A stretch of DNA of 64,000 nucleotides from Pezizomycotina sp. ARF18 (Eukaryota; Ascomycota), in the NCBI GenBank assembly GCA_002224055.1, contig AZLU01000023.1:62001-126000 (forward strand), written 5' to 3'. Of the stretch, positions 46,657 through 58,563 are shown piece by piece. Made by a program: the position numbers and the translations under genes. Positions within the stretch are counted from its first letter, which is position 1; each line of letters begins with the position of its first letter. The notes beneath the pieces were generated by a model that worked only from the letters and a program-made list of their open reading frames with translations, was not told where the DNA came from and made no database searches.

Positions 46657-47274
46657 CTACGCTTTAACGAGGGTTTCGAAGCTTCTATCTCGAATAGCCG
46701 CCTGCAGGGAATCGTTTCCACCGACGTGTTGCTTTTTGATGAAGATGTTCGGCACGGTGGATTGGCCTGTCTTGTGCTTCCTACAAAGAGTAAACAGAAA
46801 ATCAGAAGTTAGATTTAATGAATGCATCAAATACTAGTAGGCATCCTAGAAGAGCGTAATCGTTCGTAACGGATAAGGCCGTATGCCATGAGCTATAAGC
46901 GTTGGATAAAATAAACTTGAGCTGAAGAACTCACAAATACGCCTGAATTTCATCGCCATCTGTTTTCGTTTTATGTTGGCCGATGTCAAATAGCTTTGAC
47001 CTTAGGTATAGAACACAGCTCCGGCTCTTGTCTACTTACTGTCTATCTCGTCTAGCTCCAAAATTTTAATGGGCAGGTCGGCGGCCTTGCTTTGAAGAGT
47101 TTGTTTTGCCTGTCTACAGTAAGGGCACCATGACTTGGAGAACACGGCTAGGGAAAAAAATGTCTTAGCTAATTTCTACTGAAATACATGCGCTTCTAGA
47201 GATGGGACTTCTGGGCTTCAACCTATGTCGTTGCCATCGATCGTCGACTCTACCAGGCCTTTGACGTCTGACAT
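46657..47274 (-). CDS. dithiol glutaredoxin
   Basis: Four exons give 102 residues with consistent phases: 47223-47274, 47040-47147, 46935-46959 and 46657-46780. The protein starts MSDVKGLVESTIDGN, has VFSKSWCPYCRQAKQTLQS with the CPYC dithiol active site, LPIKILELDEID, then GDEIQAYLKHKTGQSTVPNI with the cis-Pro TVP motif. It ends with FIKKQHVGGNDSLQAAIRD (the GG-x-D glutathione-binding loop) and FETLVKA-stop. It reduces protein and glutathione mixed disulphides using glutathione, in cytosol or mitochondria. Length is normal for a class I glutaredoxin, and there is no targeting sequence, so cytosol is likely. All introns have GT-AG ends. This is the one clear housekeeping gene in the window and it is intact. 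Confidence 0.93.
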
Positions 47275-47557
47275 GGTGTTCCCGTTTGAGCTATGGTTGA
47301 GTATCGTTCGTGCCGTATGTAAATACTAACGTTATGTGGAAGGCTGAGGAGAAAAAGGCAACGTATTTCGTCTTGCGGTTGACGTAAAATTTTTTTTCTA
47401 AGGTTTTGTGCTCGCAAGCTCAGAAACTTGTAGATGGTTACTTCAATACAGCTGTTTCTTTCCCCTAGGCAGAGCGGGGTCAAACGCGGAATTATATAGC
47501 CAGGTGGAAATCGGTATCTGATTAGAAATTCGGCCTTGCCAGTCATTCTCCTTCCAG

Positions 47558-47779
47558 GAACCTGAGTTTCTCGAAATTGAGGCTCTTTACTCCCGTTTCC
47601 AACATGGCGTGGAGAATTGCTTGAACCCCGACCTCCAATACCTAGCTGAGAATCGCGTCATTCTGTCTCAGCGTGAGCATGAGATCAACGCTAAGACCGA
47701 TCCTTCTGATGGTACTCATACGTTCGTTCACCGACTATACCCCGGCGGTTCCTCCAGCACGTTGTCACGCCATAAATGA
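47558..47779 (+). other. exon-like coding fragment
   Basis: After a strong acceptor (TCATTCTCCTTCCAG, ending 47557) one frame is open for 73 codons to TGA 47777-47779. It contains EPEFLEIEALYSRFQHGVEN, LNPDLQYLAENRVILSQREH and HTFVHRLYPGGSSSTLSRHK. No upstream exon could be found in the 280 bp before the divergent glutaredoxin start. It may be the last exon of a gene whose first exon is tiny, or a gene fragment. No family recognised. Confidence 0.35.
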
Positions 47780-47975
47780 CATAGTGTGCAACATCCATGA
47801 TTATTGGAGTCCAAGAACCCTTCATTTGGGTTAATTTGGTCCGACGAAGCCCCGAGGCCGTAGAATTATATTTTCCTCATGTATTTTGCTTTAACTCTAA
47901 TAGCAGATATCACATTTAAGTATTCTACGTGAAAGAGCTACGGCGCTATAAATCGAAAAATATTAGGCATCGTTA

Positions 47976-48475
47976 TTACGCAGACGCACATATTTGTAGC
48001 TGATATCCCTCAGTAAATGTCATGACTGTAAGGAGCCCAACCAAGCTCCCATTTTCAGTCAATCCCAGCACAAGCCTTGGGAAATTTGCCGGGTTCATCA
48101 CTACACCGGCTGGCCGGATCCTGTCGAGGGCAATCTCTACGCCATTGCAAGTTCCGACCTTCACAAAAGCTGTATCTCTGAATTCCTGCCTTGAGTTAAA
48201 CCATTCTATAACCCTCCTCCACTTCAGAAATCTTTTCTCTTCCGCTTCCGAGCCCCCTCCCCCTTCAGCCAGCGGCGATCGAGTTTGTCTCTCTCCGGGA
48301 GCATCCTCATCGTTATCGTCGTCTCGTCGAATTAATCGTAATCCTAATCGGATTCTTCCTCCTCCTTGCTGCCGACAAACTCGTAAATTGCCGATTCATC
48401 GTCAAGGTGGTACACGTGAACGTCGATCAGCGGCGAAAGCGTACTGTTAAAGCGGGAGCGGACGAGCTTCCGGGA
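47976..48475 (-). pseudogene. broken gene, unrecognised family
   Basis: Two minus-strand stretches belong together. The first contains ATSRKLVRSRFNSTLSPLID and VHVYHLDDESAIYEFVGSKE and ends in stops at an acidic repeat. The second, in another frame, contains DDDNDEDAPGERQTRSPLAE, EEKRFLKWRRVIEWFNSRQE, KVGTCNGVEIALDRIRPAGV and VLGLTENGSLVGLLTVMTFT, and ends ICASA-stop. No intron fits the switch near 48,340, and no ATG precedes the first part. The residues on both sides are well kept, so the break is recent or an assembly fault. Function unknown. Confidence 0.5.
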
Positions 48476-49364
48476 GGTTGCGGATTCTCATGCAAGGTAG
48501 ATTGGGAAATTATCGGAAGTTCAGCTAGGCATTTATTTCTTCTCCGTCTTTTTATGACGATCTTTTTGCTGTTCCCTGCCTAAAACTCAGGGTCCAGCTG
48601 GAAACTTATCTCAGTCCGGCTCCTGCCCCTGTTCGAACACCGCTTGAACATTAACCAAGAAAAGGATAATGATAATTGCGAGTACGCTTGGTAGTGTCTA
48701 ATTTATCTAGCATCCATAGACCTCCGCGACTCGTATTAAAAACTACGCTGATAGTTCATTTGCCTAATATGATTCATGGTCAGTAAGTCAAGTCTGTCGC
48801 GGAAGCTCATAAGCTGTTGAGGTACTAGGTCTGATTGTTCGATCTTTGGTTTAATAGCCTAAAAAAAGGTTACAGAAAAAGCAGTCTCAGGCTCTACGAG
48901 GTAGGGCGGAGACTGGTGGAAATAGCCGTCTTGAAATTAGCCAATTCAGCTAATTCGTTAACAGTTCACGTTCAGGCGAGTGAGCCTCCGGAACTGGAGT
49001 TCAGGAGGGTAATACCTTCATAGAAGGAAAGCCTGTGCAGAGCATTCACGGAAGACCCACCCGAAAGATGCTAGTCTGAGTTTCATAAATCAGCAAGTTT
49101 TCGATGTTTTCATATGCCAGCTGCTCGACTGTACTATCATAGACATCATGCAATTCAAGCTCTCAAGCTATACCATTGACTATACCATTGGGAATTTTAA
49201 AAATTTGTGTATACTATCTACTTGCAGACATTGATGATGTATAGATAGTACACTGAACTTGAAAACCGTGCAAGTAATTATCAAAGAAATACTTGTATCA
49301 ACTTCCGCGCTCCATATTCTTCCTTCGGTTTCCAACCCCGCCGCCCCTCCTGTTATCTCTGTTC
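48476..49364. other. intergenic, nothing recognised
   Basis: Short frames only. A duplicated phrase CTATACCATTGA / CTATACCATTGG occurs near 49,169-49,190. Confidence 0.45.
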
Positions 49365-49567
49365 TCAAGCTTCGCTCCAAGCAATCTGAGAGCGTTTCCG
49401 ACGATTAGGGTCCTTAACCCCCACTTGCACCCTGTCCTTCCTGGCATCGAGACATATCACAACCCGTACGTTCCTCCTGTACCGCCACGCAAGTTTGCCC
49501 TCGTGGCAGAGCGAGCCATCAAGGTTACCATCGTTATCCCAACACCGGTTAAAAACACCGTTGTTCA

Positions 49568-51487
49568 TCAGGTCCGTGCAACAGGCGAAATCGACCGGGT
49601 CCCGTCTGTAATGGTAACGCACGTTTGTCCGGAATACGGAGCAGCGCAGCAGGAGTTCAAGCAAGTGGACGCAGCATCGCAAGTCTTGCACCGACCATCC
49701 AGGCAGGATTCAGCAGGATTGCAACAGCCAGCTGCTCCAGCGACGCAGGTTCCGGCTGAAGATACAGTCAGTTGACATAATTGTTGGGACACTTACCTAA
49801 AACGGCAATTTCTTCAAGTTCTACAATATCTTAAATCATCGATAACTCACTCAATTATTATCCGATTCTTATAAAATTGAAATTTACGTTTATTATATAT
49901 ATAATAATAACATACTGAAATTTTATAAAATTTTATCAAATATTAAATTTTATATTATTTTTTAAAATTTTTATATATAAAAAATTTAGATTATTTTTAA
50001 ACTTATATTATAACGTCAATATTTAATAAAAACTTATAAAATTAAAATATATTATAGATTATATATTAATCTAACACATATTTAAATTTTAAAAAGATTC
50101 GTCATAAATTAAGCCATATATATTATTTTAAATTTTAACTAGTTTAAAAATCGCACGATTTTCGTGCAATTTCGCGTATTTTACATATAAAAAGTGCGTG
50201 AAGTACGTGTTTTTAAAATATATAAAATATTAATATTATCACGTCATAAACTTTTAACGGATTTTTTAAAATTTTAATATGTATTATTTTACGATATATA
50301 TTATAACATATTTAAGTTTTAGTTAATTTTATCCAGTGGTTGTTGCGTTATTATTGATTGAAAAAGTGCAAAAATCATACTTTTGTATGGGAAAACTGCC
50401 GTTTTAGGAAAGTGTCCCAACAATTATGTCAACTGACTGTACACAGGTAGCACAGAAACTATTGGAACAGGTAGCGGCACTGCTACTGAAATCCGAGCCG
50501 TACCCGCAACACTCGCTAGGCGAACTACAACCGCCCAATACTGGAGTACATGATGGAGTTTCGGGGCCGCACTTGTTACTCGTAGGATGGCATATCTCGC
50601 CGGTCTTGCAACAGGCGCCGTTGCAAGAGACGTTCAGACCATAGTCTAAAACACACTTGTTGCTGACCGCATCGCATTTCTCTCCGCTCTTGCAGCAGGC
50701 GCCATTACAAGGTGTCTTAGATCCGCAATCAGGGACGCAGGTGCCGGTAGCGTCGCACTTCTCTCCCCCCTTACAGCAGGCGCCATTGCAAACGGCATTG
50801 GTGCCACAGTTCGGCGGCGCCGCTCCACAGACCCCATTAGTACAGCTCTGGCCTGGCTTACAGCATTTGCTCCCGCATGCCGGCCCCTCGAACGAAAGCA
50901 AGCAGATGAGATTGGGTACGTAGACACCCAAGAGGCACGCTTCCCCGGATTTACAGCACCGATTGATACACGCCGAGCTCAACTGACACTTGCCATTAGT
51001 GCAGGTCTGGCCTTTACTGCAACAGACATTTCCACAGAGCGCGCCTTTTCCTTGACCAGCGCAGTCCGGCACGCACTTGTTGTTGATACAGAGGTAGCCC
51101 CTATTGCAGCATTGATTGTTAGCGCACAAGGGGCCCTTGCCGGAGCAATCGGGCGGCTTGACGCATTTGCCGTTGTCGCACGAGGTACCGGTGCTACAGT
51201 CCGTGTTGGAATAACAGGAGCCACCGGGGCTGCGGTGGCAGTACCCGTGGTCATTGAAGTCCGAGGAATCGCAGCATCTCTGAGAAAATCCGCATGGCTT
51301 GCCGTGTTGCGCGCGCAGGGCTGCCGCCGCCTCCATGATTATTGGCAACGGCGTCGGCGGCGATGGCGTTCTGACTCTGGCTAGCCGAGTTAGGCGATAG
51401 TGATGCTGGAGTTGCTACCAATCCAACGGCAGGCGGCGCCAGAAGGAAAGGCACTGCCAAAGCTAGAAGAAAGCGGCGGTACATCAT
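49568..51487 (-). CDS. secreted cysteine-rich repeat protein, interrupted by a MITE
   Basis: ATG 51487 (MMYRRFLLALAVPFLLAPPA) encodes a clear signal peptide. After a one-base frame change near 51,335 follow about seven Cys-rich units: CGFSQRCCDSSDF, SCDNGKCVKPPDCSGKGPLC, NVCCSKGQTCTNGKCQ, SKCCKPGQSCTNGVCG, NGACCKGGEKCDATGTCVPD, NGACCKSGEKCDAVSNKCV, CCKTGEICHPTSNKC. Each has the pattern C-x(2-3)-CC-x-x-G-x-x-C-x(4-6)-C. The coding sequence is cut by the element at 49765-50439. Beyond it the same frame style continues (TCVAGAAGCCNPAESCLDGR, CKTCDAASTCLNSCCAAPYS) and ends at 49568, or after a further frame change at 49365. The protein is probably secreted or wall-bound and held by disulphides. 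The exact family is not known to me. Confidence 0.75.
49765..50439. mobile_element. 675-bp MITE, TA target duplication (pogo/Fot-like ends)
   Basis: The ends are inverted repeats of about 47 bp with two mismatches, starting CAGTCAGTTGACATAATTG and continuing TTGGGACACTT-CCTAAAACGGCA. TA dinucleotides flank both ends (49763-49764 and 50440-50441). TA duplication together with CAGT-type ends and the ATAATTG...GGGACACTT phrase points to the Tc1/mariner superfamily, pogo/Fot branch. The interior has no coding frame and is very AT-rich (RIP-like), so the copy is non-autonomous. It sits inside a coding exon of the Cys-rich gene: removing the element and one TA makes CATCVSSAGTC continuous. Confidence 0.88.
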
Positions 51488-54400
51488 TCTCCTGTATATG
51501 CCAAGAGACAAGAAAAAGGTTAAGACTTAGAAGCAGAAAAGGAATCGGCCAACCGAGCAGAATTCCAGAGAGGTAGGAGAAGAACGAAGCTGATAGGGGA
51601 GGAAGGTGGTGAAATGTGAGGAACCGTCGACCATTTTATCTTGCTTCTTTACATTTTACTGCAAGTGCAAGCCCCTATAATAATCTAGCCCTATATGAAT
51701 AATGAGACACATATTGTAGGACAGAGACCGGATCGTTCTCACCTCCGTGTCAGCGAGAGTATTGTATTTTGCTGGGAGCTATCGGCCACTCCACGAACAG
51801 ATTCTTCTAGCCTTCAGGTTATCCAGCATCTCAACAGCTTATCAGTTGAACTAGTATGATCATATAGGAGCCAATTCGGCTGGAGAGGAAATAGCATCAT
51901 GAAGCCGTAATGTTTCCCCCTCTTTCGCGCCTGCTGCAAGTCCGTTTACCTAATGATAATCAAACTTGTGCCCAAACCGAGTCCTTCCAAGCCAAGACTT
52001 GCACTGAAAGAACCTTGGTGTACGGCAGAACTCTGCGGCTTCGTATCCTGTCTTCTGGATCGGGAAACAGTTGCCCTTATTGACTTGGTGGATACTAAAG
52101 CCATACACCACCAATGCAACGTACAGGGTATCCGTGGGTGGGCAGCATTCTAGCGAGGCCTCCAAGGCGATCCTTTGCCACTAGTGAACGTAACAGGAGT
52201 TGTTGGTAAACTCTCACCAGATTTTTAACGCTATTCAGCATCCAGGATTCTCGTAAGTTGATCAAATGAGCGTCAGCCTACTTACATTATAGCTCTCCTG
52301 AAGGAAATTGGCCCGCGTAACACGGCAGGCTTGGTTTGATGCGCTAGGTGATTATACTTCAAAACGTTTAGTGATATATCAAATCTCAAACCAGGATTTT
52401 TCATAGTGATTGCCGGCAGGATTAGGTCTGGGCGCATACTAGGTAACACCCATCCCGCTAGGACATTTTATGTGTACTTTTATGTGTACTTCGTGACTTG
52501 GATCTGAGCAAATCCTGATTGAACGTCCTTAATTCATCAAGAGGCCCGTAAGCCGACATCCTCTACAGGAAGCGGCGTGGCGGATTTCCTTCCCGTATCA
52601 GTACGTGTATATGTAAGCTCTTCAATAAAAATTATTGTTTGGTGATCGCGACGAGGAGACCTGAGATCTGGCATTGATATAATAGTGAAAGTGTTTTGTC
52701 TCTTGTGACTTGATTTTCTTTCTCTGCCATTCTTTCTTCGTTTCTTTTTTACTCCCATAACGAAATCAAGTAAAAACAACAAATAATAAATAAAGAAAGA
52801 AATAGAGTAAGCGATGTCTTAACACCGACATTTTGCATTTAACCACTCGACGCTGGAATCAAGAGATAGTATCGACGCTAAGTACGCAGCTTCAAGGTGT
52901 TTAGGCTAAATTCCACCTTAGCCATATCTTCTTCCTTATTAGAAGGAGTGGAATGCCTTCGTTTTAATGCAACTTCATTCCGGTCACAGCCTATGTCTTC
53001 AAAATCATTTATATCTGGTAGTTCCCCCGGTTGCCGACAGTTGCCGCTATATCAGACCCGTATCCAGTGAGTAAGGAGGGTTAGACAGCATAACTGGAGA
53101 ATTGTAGAGCAGGATGTCTTTGATTATGGTTTTGGACAAGATATTAGGCGAGTAGATTGTAAGGAGCCATATTTCGGAATTAATAGCCTTATCCCTCCAT
53201 AATCACGAAGCTACGAGCGAGGATGGTTACGTTTCTTTCACGTAGACCAGTGCCTTATTTTTCAATAATTTCATCTCAGTGAGGGGATTGGTCTGATATC
53301 CCATTGCCTCCTAAATTTAATTCCAGTCACTTTGCAATCTCTAGGCAATCACTTGCAGTTTGTTTGACGCTCTTGAGCTTTCCATATATATCAAACCAAT
53401 CATAGCACTCCGATATCTTCCTCTATTCCCTATGATTAAAGATAGGTCGACAAATACAAGATATGAACTCGAAATAACGCCTCTTACGCTCATACTCTCG
53501 CTTCCCAACCTTCTCGCCAGTGTACACACTTGGATCGTTCAAGTCTTCTCGTTTAACGGGCTTCGATGTAGCTACGATGTTCAAGTATTTCGTAGCATCA
53601 GTGGTGAGAAGTTCGAAGACCAAGCGAACGAGAAAGCCTGAGAATAGTCTGTAACACCATGATGAATGACGCAAATTCAGGGACTGAAAGCTCAAGGCAT
53701 TCAGCTTCCCCTATCCCGGTGGAATGATATAGTCTGGAGCAGCTCTGCATCGTATAACAATGAAGGGGGACGCCAAGACCCGCGATCTGAAGTGAAACCG
53801 TTCGGCAAAAGACGAAGGAAATTCTCACGAATGCATATATATCTTCTTTGTAGCGACTTGTTTACTTCACCTTGAACCCGCAGTACTCTGAGCTTCTATA
53901 ACCCTAACCCTAATTATTGTCCCATGAGTGTCGCTTGGCGGGCGAGAATTGATAATAAAAACGGCTTTGTCTCTGAATAAACGGAAGCTTTTTAAAACTC
54001 AATTCCTTTCTCGGAACCGAAACGACGAAACGGCACATTCTATGCTTATTGGCTATTGCTAAGCGATAACGGGGATTATCTTTGGTCGAAATTTAAATAT
54101 CCGTAACCTAATACAGAAGTTTTGCAGCAGTCTGCAGGAGTTCGGGGGCAAAACTAAATGATATCGTTCGAGGACATTCGGAAAATCGTGATTACTGCTA
54201 TTATTGCTTAACTGCTATTATTGCTTACGCTCACGAGTTTCACTAACAGTTGTTGAGATTAACGATGATAGGGCCGTGACTCCGCGATAGTCCTTTCACA
54301 AGGGGATCAAAGGAGAGAAGCCTTGTTCGCACGCGGCCATTGTAACATGTAGGCTCCGACTCTCCTCATTTCGACATGCCGTCCATTGTACCATCTTCAC

Positions 54401-55402
54401 GGCGGCTATGAGGCTTTTACGCTATCTTGACTGCGGAATCAATAGGACGCAAGGCCGAACATCCGGGTTTTAAAAACGCTACACCCAACATTCCCACTCA
54501 GTATTGGATTATTCCTGGGCATAGTATGCATGAGTCTAGAATCTGTAGAAATGCAATAAATATCCAATGATATTGAATTTGCACACATTTAGACCAACAT
54601 GGAGTGTCTATCTTGGAAGAATTGCCCCTTAAGTCAAGACTAGAATCCTTCTCTGAGATGATCACATTCCCACGTTGAACTTTTCCATTCGCTCGGTTCA
54701 AAGAAAGAGCACGAAGAGTCAACTTTCCTATTGCCAGACAAAAGATATTCGAATCATAGGTCAGAACGAGGCGCCGATCGCCAGTGAGCACTAGAACAAT
54801 AGCATCGCAAATCTCTCAAGTGACCGATACTTCAGGGCAAAAAAGGAGAATAAATTCTCAACGCAGATTTTCATATATATATTATGACGATCTATTGCTT
54901 AAATGGCCATATCCGAACGAATCTCACTTCCAGTCTAGTCTTCCAATCGTATTGCTAATTCTTCAGTTCATTGGAGGTTTGAGTCAACTTCGGAATACCT
55001 AGCTTTGAGGCTCTAGCTGAATTCATGAAAGCGGAGGTGGAGTTCGTCTTTTTTCAGCTGAGTTTCGATCGCTTTTGCAGGCGCCGTGCATACACAAACC
55101 AATGCCTTGCAGGCAGACCCCGCTTTTGACCAGCAAAGCGCTGCAGTCCATTATTTGTGGCCACCGATACTCCGTATTATCCGAGGAAAATGGAAGCAAA
55201 AAATTCTCTCAAGGAGCCGTATAGTGGAGTCCGCCATAGGTTCGTGTCCGCTCGGGCGAGAGATTTTGATAAGATATATATTCCTTAAGCCCTCCTAGAA
55301 AACACGCGTCTGGGCTTGGTAAATTGTAAACAACAGTTCACGGGTCAATTTTCTCTTTGTTGTTGCTTAAGACAAAAAGTCGGCAAGGAAACAACAGTCT
55401 AG
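51488..55402. other. intergenic, 3.9 kb, nothing recognised
   Basis: The largest empty stretch. The only features seen are minor repeats: TTTTATGTGTAC twice near 52,468-52,492, a two-unit telomere-like CCCTAACCCTAA near 53,900, and a 16-bp direct repeat (CTGCTATTATTGCTTA) near 54,196-54,227. No protein-like frame. Confidence 0.45.
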
Positions 55403-58400
55403 ATGGCGAGCCGCGCAGGGAACAATGCCCAAAAGGCAGCTCAAGAAGCACAAGACAAAATCAGCGGTTTGGCAGACACCGTAACGGCCGGTTCTAACAT
55501 TCTGGCTGATAGCCAGGAACAGTTAGGCAATCTCGCCAGTACAGGTTCTAATTTTCTATCACAGGGCCAACAAAACTTGCAAGGCCGAATCGCATCCTCC
55601 CTACCCGGGTCCAATTTTATTGCCGGGGGCCGAGAGCAATTAGAAGGAATACAGAATAATGTCACGGGCGCAAGTTCCAATTTCCTCTCCCAAGGCCAAC
55701 AACAATTAGACGGCCATGTCGCGAACGCCTCAAATCTCCTAGGCCAAGGCCAAACAGAATTGCAAGATAGGGTCGCGGCTTCCCTGCCTGGCGCAGACCT
55801 TTTGGCGCAAGGCCGAGAGCAACTAGATGGCCATATCGCAAGCGGCTCCAATCTCTTGAGACAAGGTCAAGGAAACTTGGCCAGGGTCAGCGGAATTTGC
55901 AAGGAAATATCACGTCTTCCTTCCCCAGCACCAATCCATTCGCTCAGGCCCAAGATCAAATAGAAGGGATACAAGGCGACATCACGGACGCAGGCGCCAA
56001 TTTCCTAGCCGACGGGCAAGATCAGTTAGAGGGCCACGTCGCAGACATGGGCTCTAATTTCTTGGGACAGAAGCAAAGAGCCTTGGAGGACAAGATCACA
56101 GCGTCAATACCGACTCTGCCAACCATGCCGAATATGCCAAACATGCCGAACATGCCGGCTCCAAATTCCTATCTCAATCTCAGGACCCGACCGTAGCTGC
56201 CACTCGGCTGAAATCGAGAACGCGAAGGCCGCAGCAAAAGACCTCGTGCCCACGATTCCCAATTACAACGATATCGCAGCCCAAGGCAGACAAAACATTG
56301 CGAACGCAGGCAATGATCTTTTAGCACAAGGCAAAGAAGGACTGGCAAGCGGCCTTGCTGGTGCCATTCCGGGCTTGCCTGACACGGACTTTCTTGGACA
56401 GGGCAGAGGGAAATTACAAGGCTCTTTGCCGAGCGGTAATATCCCAAACCAAGGGGATTTAGAAGGCGATATCGTCGCCTCGTTGCCCGGCGCTGACTTC
56501 CTATCGAACCCTTCAGAGAAACTCAACGGCGTCGGGGACGGATACGAAGAAAGACTACAAAACGGGGTTGACGGTTACGAGAAGAAACTCCAGGGTGGTC
56601 TAGACGGGTACGACCAAAAACTCGAGGACGGCATTGAGGGTTACAAAAACATCCTCCAGGGCTACATCGACAGCTGGCTCGCCCGCCTAAGAGACAGGAT
56701 CTACCGCGTCCCACGATCTACCCCGCCAACCGAGCCAGAAATCGAACGCTGGGAAGCGCGGACCAAGCTCATTAATATCATCGCGAACTACCTCATGATC
56801 ATTTTCTTCCTGTTATTCCTCATCCTGATCATGATCCTGTTCTTCGACGCCAGCCTGTATCACAACTCCAGCCTCGTTGGCCCGCAGAAGGCTAAGCCGA
56901 AGCAGCCTCAGAATAATTCCACGACGGATGTCGTTGCCAACCAACTGGGAGTCCCACTGCCGACGGCGTCTTTCCTCGATGGTATCCAGCCACAGGTCCT
57001 CGTCACGCTCCTCGCCACCGCCCTAATCGCTATCGCCAGTATGCTCATCAGCCGCTTCGTTGAACACGACATGTGGCTTCGAAAGGGATGCACACCCCAG
57101 GAAGTCAAACTCAAGGCCAAATGGCCACACTCCCCACCGGTCAGGATCGCTTACTTTACCATGGGCGACTCGAACACGCTCAAGCTCGCTGGCTTGTTGA
57201 TGATTCCGTTCATCATAGTCCCGACCGTATTAATCGCGGGTATCTCGCAAACGAACCATACCACGGTAAACATCAAAGAACTCGCGAACTCCTCTTCAAT
57301 ATACAGCGGTTTCCTCGAAGGAGGACAATCACTCTTCTTTGCCGGTAACCCTGGTGCCGAGACCGCGGCCATCGCATCACTCCAAGGCTTGACGCTCCCA
57401 CCGAGCTCGGATACCCCGTGTGGTTCCGACGACAACTGCAACGTCAACGCGAAGGTCGGAGCAGTCAAAGCCACATGCTCGTCCGGCACACAGCGTAACG
57501 CGCTTACGCAGGATAAACCATTATTCACGCTCAACAGCAAGTTGAACAACTCGCTCTCCGTCGAGCTGACTTCCGTCGGCGGCCAATACGCCTCGTTTAT
57601 GTCTTCGACTTACCCCTCGAGGAGTTGGCTCCTCGAACAGCTTGCCCTCTTGGCGGAACAGGACCCTTCCGCTACTAATACCTCCGGCTCGCAGCCGTCG
57701 CTTCGGTAGCTTCGGTAGCCTCTCCTTCCGCTACCGGCTTGTCCAAACGGCAAACGAACCTCTTGAACGGTACAAATACGCAGACCAGCCTCGACTCATA
57801 CGTCGGCGGCCTCTTTGGTGTCATTCTAGGAGCATACAGGGACCCCGGCTCTAGTGACGTGCACACCGTTGAGTGCAACCTCACCTTCGGCACACAGATA
57901 GTAACGCAAAACGGTAAAAGCGCGGCGCGTCTGAGCGACGATTTCTCCCAGAGCAAAGAGAACTTCTACACCAGTGAGTTCAAGCTGCCCGCGCTTACCT
58001 ACGCGTTCGACGCCAGCAGCATTTGGGAATTTACCGCCACCAAGACTGCACTGGACCAGCAGCAAGGCCGCGTGAGAGGTTCGGTTACGGGGTCTCCGAC
58101 AATCGGATGGTTCCTCTTGTGGTCGAATGGAAGCGTGAGGGCACCGATTTCGCCGCCGAACGTGGTCGCGGAGAACATCGTGAAGGCGTTCGATTTCTAC
58201 ACTTTGCTCGCGTTCATTAAGACACCTGGCGCCTCGAGCATGACCGCCACGTCGAGCGTTTCAGTAGCTCGTTATGTGTACAACGGATGGTTTTTGTTCA
58301 TCCTTGTCGCGCCCGTGGCTGCTGTTATCTTCGCCGCGGTCGGGAGGACGAAGGTTGGAGGAGCGCACACCGTTCCAGGTTATGATCCGCTGGCCATCGC

Positions 58401-58563
58401 TCAGCAAGGATTCGGAGCTTTGGACCTCGATGGAAATGGCGATGATAACACACCGGCGGCTGCTGTAAACCCTACCCGGGATACGAGAAGAACCCGAGGG
58501 TCGCTGAGGATCCTGCTTCACCTGGGATTCCGGAACGACAGAATCAACTCTCTTAATAGATGA
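55403..58563 (+). CDS. large membrane protein with N-terminal 'SNFLxQGQ' repeats
   Basis: ATG 55403. The first 280 residues are amphipathic repeats of about 20-35 residues with the core G-SN-F-L-x-QGQ-x-x-L-x-G-x-I-A-S-x-LPG-ADFLA-x-GREQLEG. A spaced NMPNMPNMP run and DGYEERLQNGVDGYEKKLQG / DGYDQKLEDGIEGYKNILQG repeats follow. Then come membrane segments: LINIIANYLMIIFFLLFLIL, VLVTLLATALIAIASMLISR, LKLAGLLMIPFIIVPTVLIA. A long exposed loop has Cys pairs (SSDTPCGSDDNCN) and an Ig-like or beta-rich part (YVGGLFGVILGAYRDPGSSD). A last membrane segment (GWFLFILVAPVAAVIFAAVG) precedes a cytosolic tail. Three one-base frame changes (near 55,900, 56,190 and 57,705, the last at a CTTCGGTAG duplication) interrupt it. 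The second half resembles multi-span fungal membrane proteins of unknown function; I have not seen the repeats with it before. Confidence 0.75.

Noticed and set aside
49840-50400. AT-rich block read as a separate RIP island
   Set aside because: It is the interior of the TA-flanked MITE.
50426-51384. Plus-strand frames opposite the Cys-rich gene
   Set aside because: Their regular Gln/Leu/Ala pattern is the mirror of the Cys-rich repeats, not an independent gene.
53895-53910. CCCTAACCCTAA as a telomere remnant
   Set aside because: Only two units, embedded in ordinary sequence; chance is enough.
55441-55851. 136-codon minus-strand frame with Cys and Pro
   Set aside because: Antisense of the SNFLxQGQ repeats.
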